Source: DATJGR01 sp963787045
GTDB taxonomy: Bacteria > Pseudomonadota > Gammaproteobacteria > Pseudomonadales > Azotimanducaceae
NCBI GenBank assembly: GCA_963787045.1
Contig: CAWBBR010000023.1
Span: 186,001 to 250,000, forward strand
Length of the DNA: 64,000 bases
Direction of reading: 5' to 3'
Part shown: positions 45,784 through 54,311 of the stretch, in pieces
Position numbering within the stretch: the first letter of the stretch is position 1
How the letters are laid out: each line of letters opens with the position of its first letter
Program-made: the position numbers and the translations under genes
Notes under the pieces: generated by a model
What the model saw: only the letters and a program-made list of their open reading frames with translations
What the model was told of the DNA's origin: nothing
Databases searched by the model: none

Positions 45784-46869
45784 ATGGATAACGCAGCCGC
45801 CGGCGTCGCGAAAGCGCTGTCGGGCTTTTCGTACAGCGACGTCAACCGCCTCAGTCAGATCAAGACGCTGGGGCAGGACGGCATCCGTGCGGCCGCGCAA
45901 CAGTTCGAATCGTTGTTCATCGACATGGTCATGACGAGCATGCGGCAGGCGGGCAGCGCATTCGCCGACAACGACTACACGTCGAGCGAAGCGACGAAGA
46001 TGCAACAGGAGATGCTCGATCACCAATGGGCGGTGCACATCGCGGAAAACGGCGGCGTCGGACTCGCCGACGTCATCGTCCGGCAGTTGTCCGGCACGCT
46101 CGGGCAGACGCATCGTCCCGTGCTGCAGCCGGGTAGCTCCGCCGAGCCGGCACCGGCTGCAGAAGAGCCAACCGCTGCACCGCAGTCTGCAAGCACAACG
46201 CCGTCACTGCCGCTGGACAGCGTTCCGCCCGAGTGGACGTCGGGACCGTTGCCGATGCTGGATGCGCTACCGCCGCAGCCTCTGGTAGCGGGACAACCAG
46301 TGGCGCCCCCCGAGCCAGTCGTTAGATCCGGCGACGATGACGACGACCTTACCGTCACCCCCATGGGTACCAAGGACAACGCATTCGACGGTCCGAGCGA
46401 CTTCATCGACAAAGTACTGCCGGTGCTGAAGACGGCGTTGGCGGCCAGCGGCTTGAATCCGCTCGCCGTGCTGGCGCAGGGCGCGCTCGAAACGGGGTGG
46501 GGCGCGCACGTCATCCACACGGCGGCCGGCGACAGCAGCCACAATCTGTTCAACATCAAGGCGTCGTCCGACTGGGAAGGCCCGTCGGTGGAAGTATCGA
46601 CGCTCGAGTTTCGCGGCGGCGTGCCGGTTCGGCAGCGCGACCGGTTCCGTGCGTACGAGTCGGTCGAGTCGGCGGTGCGGGACTACGTGTCGGTGCTGAA
46701 AGGCGATTCGCGTTATCAACGCGCGCTCGACGTCGCTCAAGATCCGGCGCGCTTTGCCGATGAACTACAGAAAGCCGGTTATGCGACCGATCCGCACTAT
46801 GCCGCGAAGCTTCTTCGCGTGCTGACCAGCGGGCCGGTCAGTGCGGCAATTGCCAAATTCGCAGAGTAG
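45784..46869 (+). CDS. flgJ: FlgJ, rod cap with C-terminal peptidoglycan hydrolase
   Basis: 361 aa. N-terminal rod-cap domain (AAQQFESLFIDMVMTSMRQA), a low-complexity Pro/Ser/Ala linker (about residues 115-185) and a C-terminal GH73 muramidase domain (FIDKVLPVLKTALAASGLNP; AQGALETGWGAHVI, with the catalytic Glu). It digests peptidoglycan so the rod can pass. The two-domain form is typical of beta- and gammaproteobacteria. Confidence 0.94.
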   Translation: MDNAAAGVAKALSGFSYSDVNRLSQIKTLGQDGIRAAAQQFESLFIDMVMTSMRQAGSAFADNDYTSSEATKMQQEMLDHQWAVHIAENGGVGLADVIVRQLSGTLGQTHRPVLQPGSSAEPAPAAEEPTAAPQSASTTPSLPLDSVPPEWTSGPLPMLDALPPQPLVAGQPVAPPEPVVRSGDDDDDLTVTPMGTKDNAFDGPSDFIDKVLPVLKTALAASGLNPLAVLAQGALETGWGAHVIHTAAGDSSHNLFNIKASSDWEGPSVEVSTLEFRGGVPVRQRDRFRAYESVESAVRDYVSVLKGDSRYQRALDVAQDPARFADELQKAGYATDPHYAAKLLRVLTSGPVSAAIAKFAE

Positions 46870-46878
46870 TAACGACGC

Positions 46879-49800
46879 ATGGCCAGCTCACTGATCAACA
46901 TCGGCATTTCGGGGCTCAAGGCGCAGCAAGCCGCGTTGGCCACGACCGGCCACAACATCACGAACGCGTCGACGCCCGGCTACAGCCGCCAGACCGTTCA
47001 GATCGAGGCGCATCCGCCGCAATACAGCGGCTCCGCATACATCGGCCGTGGTGCGGTTCTGCAGTCGATCACCCGCGTCGCAAGCGAGTACGCGACGAAC
47101 CAGGTTCGCCTCGACACTTCCGCCTTCGCCGGACTCGACACGTTCGTCAATCAGATCGGGCAGGTCGATTCGCTGCTGGCCGACGATCAGACCGGTCTTG
47201 CGCCGGCGATGCAGACCTTCTTCGGCGCGCTGCAGTCGGCGTCGTCGGATCCGAGTTCGATCCCGACGCGCCAGGTCGTGCTGTCGGATGCGGCGGGGCT
47301 CGCGAGCCGGTTCAACACGATGTACGAACGGCTGAACACGCAGCAGCTCGGTCTCGATCAACAGCTGCGCTCGACCACCGACGAAATCGACGAATTGGCG
47401 AAAGGCATCGCGGCGCTGAACGATCGCATCGGCAGCGCGGACGGGCGCTCGAGCGGGGTGCTGCCGAACGACCTGCTGGACCAGCGCGACGAGATGCTGC
47501 GTCAGCTGGCCGAAAAGGTCGACGTGAAGGTGGTCGCGCAGGGCGACGGACAACTCAGCGTGTTCATCGGAAAGGGCCAGCCGCTGATCACCGGAAGCCA
47601 GGCCAGCACGATGCAGGTAGTCGGCAACGGCCAGATCGCGCTCAGCACCAGTAAGGACGCGCCGGGGCAGGTCGTCACTTCATCGATTGCCGGCGGACAA
47701 CTGGGCGGGCTGCTCGATTTCCGCAATGGCGTGCTCGATAGCGCGCTGAACCAGCTCGGCCGCATCGCGATCGGACTCGCCGATGCCATCAACCAGCAAC
47801 AGCACAAAGGGGTGACTCTCGACGGTGAGTTCGGCGACGACCTGTTCACGTCGATCAACGACCCGACGACAGTCGCGCAACGCGCCGTCGCAACGAACCT
47901 GACGCCCGGGTATTCGGCGGGGCAACTGAACGTAACGATCGACAAAGCGTCGCAACTGTCGACCAGCGACTACGAGGTTCGCTTCGATCGCGTCGGCAAT
48001 GGTGCGTTCACGCTCGTTCGCTTGAACGACGGCAAGGTGGTCGCCGAGGGCAGCGTCGGACAAGGGTTGCCCACGCGCGTTTCGGCCGACGGATTTACAG
48101 TGGAGATTCAGTCGGGTCAGTTTCACGGCGGCGATCGCTATCTGATCCAACCGACGCGCTCGGGCGCGCGCGACATCGGCCCGCTCACCACCAATGCAGC
48201 GGACCTGGCGTTTTCGTCGCCGGTGCGCGTCGACTCGTCGTATCGGCAATCAGGGTAGCGGCAGCGTGGTCGCCGGCGCCGTATTCGACGAGAACGGCCC
48301 GAGCTTCGCCGTGAAGGGTTCGCTCACGCCGCCGTTGCTGATTCATTTCACGAGCGACACGAGTTACGAGGTACTCGACAACAGCGATCCCTCCGCGCCG
48401 CGGCCGTTGCAACCGCCGCTGCGCAATCTGCCGTACGTTCCCGGCATTCAGAATTCGCTGCTGCCCGGCGCGCTCGGGCAGACGCGCGTTGCGAGCAACG
48501 GCGGCGACGTACAACGGATCGTCGCGAGCGCTTTGCCCTCGCTGGGGCTGTTGCCCGTCGGCAATGGCTATGACGCGCAACAGGTCAGCATCGCCAACAC
48601 CGACGCGAACGGTTTCACCCAGGGCACGCAGACTTATCAGCTCACGGCCGGATCGAGCGCGCGCGACATCGCAACGGCACTGTCAGGGTTGACCGGCGTG
48701 TCCGCTTCGGGGATGACGACCGTCAGCATGACGTCGATCGTCAACAACGGCAGCGGCGTGCCGCTTGCCGTGGTGATCAACGGCCAACGCTTCAGCGGCA
48801 CGGACGTCGCCTCGTTGAACGCGCTCGCGGATGCGATCGCCAACAACTCGACGCTGGCGAGCCTCGGCATCACCGCACGTTCCAACGGCAACCGCCTCGA
48901 ACTGACGTCGGCGCAGGGCGACGATCTCGACCTGCACGTCTCCGGAGACACCGCCGACAGCATCGGTCTTGCCGGCCCGACAGGCGACACGCTCGCGCTC
49001 AACGGATCGGGTGTCGGTGTGGCTGCAACGGTGAGCGGAAACGTCGACCGCAGCGGCGGCTTCGATTTCTCGACCGGCGGACCTTACAGCTTCGGCCTCG
49101 CCGTCGATCACGGTCCGGTGCAGACCATCGCTCTGAGCGGAACCTACGCATCCGGTGCCGCGCTGGTGGCGGCACTACAGGGCGCAGTCGACGGCTCCGC
49201 CATCGGTGCCGGACGGCTTCAGGTGGGTCTCGACGGCGCCGGACACGTACAGTTCACGTCGCAAACCTCGGGCGCAAACGGCACGATCGAAACGAGCGGC
49301 CTGACGTCGGGTTCGCCGATGGCAAATGCGCTCGGCATGACGGACGGATCGGTTACGGGCCAGGATTACTATCGCGCGGCGAGCATCGGCGGCAGCGTGT
49401 CGGTGTCGCTCAATGCGGACTACCGACTCTCCACCGACTCGACCACCGCGAACACCGGCGTCTTCACTGCAACGCCGCCCGCGGTGCGCGCCGACTTCGG
49501 CTATCAACTGACGATGACGGGCCGGCCGCGTGCGGGCGACTCGTTCGTGGTCGGCTTCAACGACGGCGGTGTATCCGACAACGCCAACGTTCTAGCAATG
49601 GCGGACATACAAACGCAGAAGCTGTTCGGCAAAGACGGCTCGCTGTTCGACGCATACGCCAACATCGTCGAGTCGGTCGGCGCGCGCACCGGTCAGGCGC
49701 GTATCGATCGCGATGCCAGCGACGGTCTGTTGAAGCAGTCCGTGTCGCAGCGCGAATCGATTTCCGGCGTGAACCTCGACGAGGAAGCCGCCAACCTCAT

Positions 49801-49888
49801 CCGCTTCGAGCAGGCGTACAACGCGTCCGCGCGCGTCATCGCGGTGGCGCGCGACACCTTCAATACTCTCTTCCAAATGCTGGGTTAA
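46879..49888 (+). CDS. flgK: Hook-filament junction protein FlgK, enlarged (about 1002 aa; one-base insertion)
   Basis: N-terminal SLINIGISGLKAQQAALATT, GHNITNASTPGYSRQTVQI; C-terminal EAANLIRFEQAYNASARVIA, VARDTFNTLFQMLG. FlgK is usually 550-650 aa; the extra part is beta-rich with flagellin-IN-like segments (IALSGTYASGAALVAALQGA; INGQRFSGTDVASLNALADA). An extra T near 48241 (TCGTCG-T-ATCGGC) splits the frame. After correction it reads RVDSSIGNQGSGSVVAG; 3010 nt is 1003 codons plus one. Confidence 0.92.
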
Positions 49889-49890
49889 TC

Positions 49891-51120
49891 ATGCGCATCG
49901 CAACGTCTCAGATCTATCAGCAGGGCATCAACAACATGATCGACGTCAGCCAGCAGCTGGCCAAGACGCAAGCGCAGGTATCCAGCGGGCAGCGTTTCTC
50001 GACGCCAGCCGACGACCCCGTCGCGGCATCGCAAGTGGTGCAGATCAACCAGGAACTCGCGCTGCGCGATCAATATCAGAAGAACATTCAGCAGGTGTCG
50101 AGTCAGCTTGCGCTCGAAGATTCCGTGCTCGGACAGGCCACCGACGTTCTGCAGCGGATTCGCGAGCTGACGATTCAGTCCGGCGACGGCGCGCTGACGA
50201 GTCAGGACCGCGCGTCGATGGCGACGGAAATCAGCACGCGCACCGACGAATTGATGTCGCTGATGAACTCGCGGACGGCGAGCGGCGAATACCTGTTCGC
50301 GGGTTCGCGCGGTCAGACGCAGCCGTTCCAGCGCAACAGCGCGGGTCAGGTCGAATTCAAAGGCGACGAGAAGCAGCGCCGCGTTCAGGTCACCGCCAGC
50401 AGCTCGCTCGCGATCAACGATTCCGGCCGCGGCGTTTTCACCGACGTGCCGAGCGTGGCCACGACGTTCACGGTTGCCAGCGCGCCGGACAACGCGTCGT
50501 CGGTCATCGGGCAGGGAAGAGTCGTCGACCAGAGCGCGATCGACGCGCTGTATCCCGATGGCGTGATCGTCGAATTCAATGCGCTCAACGCGGACGGTTT
50601 GCCGAACTTCACGGTGCGCCGCACCAGCGACGACCGCATCGTGGATGGGCTGCAGAACGTGGTTTACCACCCGGGCGATGCAGTGACGGCGCAAGGCATG
50701 GAGATCACGCTGTACGGCGCGGCCGCGCCGGGCGACAAGCTGATCGTGAAGACCGGTCAGACGCAGAGCGTCGTGAATACGGCTGAGCAGCTCGCCGATG
50801 GTCTCAGCCGGCTCGGCCAAAGCGCCGATGACCAGGCGGCGTTGAAAACGCTGATCGACGGCACGCTCGGCAACCTGGACAACGCGATGGACTCGATCCT
50901 GCGCGTGCGCGCCGAGGTCGGCGCGCGTATGAATACCGCCGATTCGGCGGCCAGCCTTCATCAGGATGTTGCAGTGGTGTCGAAGGATCTGTTGTCGAAG
51001 TTGCAGAACATCGACTACACGCAGGCGATCAGCCAGCTCGACATGGAATCATTCGTGTTGCAGGCGGCGCAGCAGAGTTACGCGCGCATCAGCGGTCTGT
51101 CGCTGTTCAACTCTCTCTAA
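49891..51120 (+). CDS. flgL: Hook-filament junction protein FlgL
   Basis: 409 aa, normal length. N-terminal MRIATSQIYQQGINNMIDVS and ASGEYLFAGSRGQTQPF; C-terminal AISQLDMESFVLQAAQQSYA, RISGLSLFNSL. It sits between FlgK and flagellin in the filament. Two bases after flgK. Confidence 0.95.
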   Translation: MRIATSQIYQQGINNMIDVSQQLAKTQAQVSSGQRFSTPADDPVAASQVVQINQELALRDQYQKNIQQVSSQLALEDSVLGQATDVLQRIRELTIQSGDGALTSQDRASMATEISTRTDELMSLMNSRTASGEYLFAGSRGQTQPFQRNSAGQVEFKGDEKQRRVQVTASSSLAINDSGRGVFTDVPSVATTFTVASAPDNASSVIGQGRVVDQSAIDALYPDGVIVEFNALNADGLPNFTVRRTSDDRIVDGLQNVVYHPGDAVTAQGMEITLYGAAAPGDKLIVKTGQTQSVVNTAEQLADGLSRLGQSADDQAALKTLIDGTLGNLDNAMDSILRVRAEVGARMNTADSAASLHQDVAVVSKDLLSKLQNIDYTQAISQLDMESFVLQAAQQSYARISGLSLFNSL

Positions 51121-51139
51121 AGCGTTTCGGTAACGACGT

Positions 51140-51319
51140 CTAGATCTTCGCGAGGATCGCTTCGCGCGCGCGTTTCATCGTCAGCGTGCGCGACGGATCG
51201 CGTCGGTCGAGGCGCTTGGCACGATGATGCAGGATCTGTTGGCGCCGATGCGCGGCAGACATGCCCTCGTCGCGGCTCTCGCCAGTCGTTGGGCCCTTCG
51301 TATCGTATGGCGCGGTCAT
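51140..51319 (-). CDS. Small basic protein between flgL and fliC, opposite strand
   Basis: 59 aa (MTAPYDTKGPTTGESRDEGM ... LTMKRAREAILAKI), with a Lys/Arg-rich helical second half (HRRQQILHHRAKRLDRRDPS). No signal peptide or membrane helix. ATG 51319 lacks a strong ribosome site; the stop is at 51140. Its composition is coherent, unlike the overlapping frame at 51117-51344. It lies in the flgL-fliC gap before the fliC promoter. Function unknown. Confidence 0.5.
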   Translation of the reverse strand: MTAPYDTKGPTTGESRDEGMSAAHRRQQILHHRAKRLDRRDPSRTLTMKRAREAILAKI

Positions 51320-51449
51320 GGTGCGGTGCTCTATATCTGGTCAATTAAGCGGCGGAATGATACCGGCGGTAACGAAAAGAAAATGTGACCGGTGCACGCT
51401 GTTGAAACATTGCGGCCGTCGTCTCTCCAACGAATTGCTGACAAAGCGC

Positions 51450-51476
51450 TAAAGAAGTTCAAGGGTCCGCCGTTAA
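51450..51476 (+). promoter_or_regulatory. Sigma28 (FliA) promoter of fliC
   Basis: TAAAGAAG, 11-nt spacer TTCAAGGGTCC, GCCGTTAA. TAAAG and GCCG are exact, with one mismatch in the -10 and two in the outer -35. The fliC ATG is 87 nt after the -10. Confidence 0.85.
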
Positions 51477-51562
51477 CAGGTCCGAGTACCCCTCATTTGC
51501 GAAGGGACTACCGAACCAAACGGTTCCTTTGACCAAGACTGGTTAGCAATTGGAGTAAGACG

Positions 51563-53659
51563 ATGGCTCAGATTATCAACACCAACATCGGTTCGTTGAT
51601 TGCGCAGCGAAACCTGAACACCACGCAGAATGCCAACACCATGGCATTGGCGCGGTTGTCTTCGGGTCTCCGCATCAACAGCGCACGAGACGACGCCGCA
51701 GGGTTGGCCATTTCCACCCGTTTCACCGCTCAAGTGAGGGGCTTGAACGTTGCCATGCGAAACGCAGGCGACGGAATCTCCCTTGCGCAAACGGCTGAAG
51801 GCGCGCTCGGTGCGATGACCGACAGCCTGCAGCGTCTGCGTGAACTGGCGCTGCAGTCGGCCAACGCGACGAACAGCGACACGGACCGTCAGGCGTTGAA
51901 CGCAGAAGCGCAACAGCTGATCGACGAGATCAGCCGCATCAGCGATCAGACGAACTTCAACGGCCGCAAGATATTCGACGGCAACTTCTCCTCGTCCGTG
52001 CAAATCGGCACGAACGTCGGCGAAACCGTCAGCTTCGGCGTAGCGAAAGTGTCGGCGAACACACTCGGCGGCGGCATCGGCGCCGGCGTCAGCGCGCGCG
52101 GCACGAGCAGCGCGCTCGGCAACGGCGACCTGACGATCAACGGCGTCTCGGTCGGACCGTCGTCGGCGACGGATGACACCGCGAGCACCGCGAACAAGGG
52201 CGCGAGCGCCATCGCGAAAGCGGCGGCGATCAATCGCGTTTCGGATCAAACGGGTGTCGTAGCCCAGGTCAACACGAACGTCCAGGCCGGCTCGGCGATG
52301 ACGGCAGCGGCGTTGAGCGGCAGCGTGACGATCAACGGAGTGACGATCAACGTCGCGACCGGCGGCGCGGATGCCGCAGCTGATCGTCAATCGGTCGTTC
52401 AGGCGGTCAACTCGCGCTCGCAACAAACGGGCGTGATGGCGGTCGACTCGGGTGCCGACAACGGCGGCGTGATTCTGCAGGCCGCCGATGGACGCAACAT
52501 CACGATTGCGTACACGACTGTTACGGCGGCAGCGACGGGTCTCGCCGCTGCAGGTACCTACGAAGGCGGTTACACGCTGGTCTCGCAGGACGGCACCGAC
52601 GTCACCGTCGGCGGCGGCGACAACACCGGCAGCGGCAACGTTGCGAACTCCGGCCTCGCAGCCGGCGTCCATGGCGGCACCACCGCCTCGGTAACGTCGT
52701 TGGCACGTCAGGCGACCGCGCTCACCGCGATGGCGGCCGGCGATCTGGTGATCAACGGTGTGACGATCGGCGCGTCGAAATCGGTCGACGACACCGCTTC
52801 GAGCACCGGCAACGCGGCCAGCGGCGTGGCGATCGCTGCGTCGATCAACCGTGCGACGAGCCAGACGGGCGTCAAAGCGACCGTCAACGCAACGCAAGTG
52901 GTCGGCGGCACCGCGCAAACGGGCACCGCCGATACCGGTGGTACGGTCACGATCAACGGCGTTGCGACGACAGCAGTTGCAGCGAGCGCGACGGACCTCG
53001 ACGGCAACCGCACCGCGATGATCAATGCGATCAACACGATCAGCGGCCAAACGGGCGTCGTAGCAACCGACAACGGCAAGACGATCACCCTGACGGCCGC
53101 AGACGGCCGCAACGTCTCGGTAGAGGTGACGGGCGGATCGTCCACGGACGCGCAATTCGGCGCCTCGGTGGGTCTCGATACGACGACCGCGGGTATCGGC
53201 GTGGCCGGTACGGCGGATGTCACGGCGTCGACGATCAACCTGTCGTCGGCCGGTTCGTTCACGGTCGCAGCGGGCTCGGGCGGCAACGCCGGTGTCAGCA
53301 ACGCGGGCTTCGAGCTCGGTTCGTTCGGTGGCGCCACCAAGGGCCAGTTCCTGTCGGACGTCGATATCTCGACGGTCAACGGAGCAGAGCGCGCGCTGTC
53401 GGCCGCCGACAACGCACTCGACTCGGTGAACCGTGAACGCGCGAACCTGGGTGCCATCCAGAACCGTCTCGACTCGACGATTTCCACGATCTCGATCAAC
53501 GTCGAAAACCTCTCGGCCGCACGGTCGCGAGTGTTGGACACCGACTTCGCGAAGGAAACGGCCGAGTTGTCGCGGACGCAGATCCTGCAACAGGCGGGTA
53601 TTGCGATTCTGGCTCAGGCGAATGCCCAGCCGCAGTTGGTGCTGTCGCTCCTCAAGTAA
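51563..53659 (+). CDS. fliC: Flagellin FliC, long form (698 aa) with duplicated variable domain
   Basis: Filament subunit. N-terminal D0/D1: MAQIINTNIGSLIAQRNLNT, SGLRINSARDDAAGLAIST, AMTDSLQRLRELALQSANAT; C-terminal D1/D0: RANLGAIQNRLDSTISTISI, DTDFAKETAELSRTQILQQA. Between about residues 185 and 520 the variable region holds two copies each of two modules, DL.INGV..G.S...DDTAS (615 nt apart) and VTINGV...DRQSVVQAVNSRS-like (621 nt apart). ATG 51563 follows GGAG. A sigma28 promoter precedes it and a hairpin follows. Confidence 0.96.
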   Translation: MAQIINTNIGSLIAQRNLNTTQNANTMALARLSSGLRINSARDDAAGLAISTRFTAQVRGLNVAMRNAGDGISLAQTAEGALGAMTDSLQRLRELALQSANATNSDTDRQALNAEAQQLIDEISRISDQTNFNGRKIFDGNFSSSVQIGTNVGETVSFGVAKVSANTLGGGIGAGVSARGTSSALGNGDLTINGVSVGPSSATDDTASTANKGASAIAKAAAINRVSDQTGVVAQVNTNVQAGSAMTAAALSGSVTINGVTINVATGGADAAADRQSVVQAVNSRSQQTGVMAVDSGADNGGVILQAADGRNITIAYTTVTAAATGLAAAGTYEGGYTLVSQDGTDVTVGGGDNTGSGNVANSGLAAGVHGGTTASVTSLARQATALTAMAAGDLVINGVTIGASKSVDDTASSTGNAASGVAIAASINRATSQTGVKATVNATQVVGGTAQTGTADTGGTVTINGVATTAVAASATDLDGNRTAMINAINTISGQTGVVATDNGKTITLTAADGRNVSVEVTGGSSTDAQFGASVGLDTTTAGIGVAGTADVTASTINLSSAGSFTVAAGSGGNAGVSNAGFELGSFGGATKGQFLSDVDISTVNGAERALSAADNALDSVNRERANLGAIQNRLDSTISTISINVENLSAARSRVLDTDFAKETAELSRTQILQQAGIAILAQANAQPQLVLSLLK
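52124..53126 (+). repeat. Direct A-B-A-B module repeat in the fliC variable region
   Basis: Unit one spans about 52124-52522 and unit two 52739-53126. Module A starts at 52124 and 52739 (615-nt period); module B starts with GT(G/C)ACGATCAACGG at 52325 and 52946 (621-nt period). The protein motif pattern INGV.I...N/D matches flagellin IN motifs. Confidence 0.85.
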
Positions 53660-53674
53660 GAGGCGTGATGGGTA

Positions 53675-53714
53675 ATCGAACCGGCGCCGTGGAATAGCCA
53701 CTCGCCGGTTCGAT
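53675..53714 (+). terminator. Hairpin terminator after fliC
   Basis: ATCGAACCGGCG and its exact complement CGCCGGTTCGAT, 12-bp arms with a 16-nt loop, 16 nt after the fliC stop. There is no T tract, so it is a candidate terminator or 3'-end stabiliser. Confidence 0.65.
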
Positions 53715-53738
53715 GATCCGCAAGACGTGAGGTCCGTT

Positions 53739-54219
53739 ATGCAAGACATAAGTACGCTTTTGAATTCGCGTGCGGTTGCGACGGATGTCATTCGCAGGGA
53801 TGCAACGACAGTCAGCGTCGATCCGGTGGTACTCCCACGGATCGGCAAAGACGGGAACGTCGACCGGCAACAATGTGCCGGTCGTTCCCAACGCCGCAGA
53901 TACAACGCGACGAGAGCGCGTCGCGGCCGAGTCTCGACAAGTGGTCGAGAAGGCCGTCGCGCAGCTCAACGACTACGCGCAATCGATTCAGCGCGACCTG
54001 GAGTTCTCAATGGACGAAGGGTCGGGCGCAACGGTTGTACGTGTGATCGACCGAACCACCAAGACGGTGATTCGGCAGATCCCGAGTGATGTTGCTTTGA
54101 GATTGGCACGGAACTTGAAGCTTCAGGCCCAGTACCAACCACTTCAATCGAGGGGAGGGTACGCAGCCGAAGCACGACCGGCAGAGGCCGGCGGCGGGCT
54201 GATCAACACTCGGATCTAG
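53739..54219 (+). CDS. flaG: FlaG family protein (one-base insertion)
   Basis: About 159 aa. N-terminal MQDISTLLNSRAVATDVIRR is in one frame; the FlaG core QLNDYAQSIQRDLEFSMDEG, SGATVVRVIDRTTKTVIRQI is in the next. An extra base near 53852 (GGGA-ACG) restores one protein; 481 nt is 160 codons plus one. FlaG affects filament length and attachment in several bacteria. ATG 53739 follows GAGGT. Located between fliC and fliD, its usual place. Confidence 0.82.
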
Positions 54220-54258
54220 TTCAGGGACGATTAGCCGAGTAGTCACTCATCGGAGATC

Positions 54259-54282
54259 AGCGTCGGCAAGGATGCCGGCGCT
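54259..54282 (+). terminator. Hairpin between flaG and fliD
   Basis: AGCGTCGGCA-AGGA-TGCCGGCGCT: 10-bp arms with one G-U pair, about 30 nt before the fliD ATG. It may end the flaG transcript or hinder fliD translation, since no clear ribosome site for fliD is visible. Confidence 0.4.
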
Positions 54283-54311
54283 GCCGCTCCACTCAACAGA
54301 CGTACGACGCT

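Noticed and set aside
48194..49888. Second half of flgK read as a separate gene
   Set aside because: It lacks the N-terminal axial motif and joins the first half exactly after removal of one base, ending in the normal FlgK C-terminus.
51217..51232. TGGCACGATGATGCA as a second sigma54 promoter before fliC
   Set aside because: GG-to-GC spacing is nine, not ten, it lies inside the small minus-strand gene, and a good sigma28 promoter already serves fliC.
52124..53126. Repeats considered as a CRISPR array
   Set aside because: The period is about 615 nt and the repeats are in frame within flagellin; no short repeat-spacer pattern exists anywhere in the window.
51473..53905. An 810-codon open frame on the strand opposite fliC
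   Set aside because: It mirrors fliC codon structure in GC-rich DNA, has an Arg/Val/Asp-rich composition and no domain or ribosome site. fliC is certain on the other strand.
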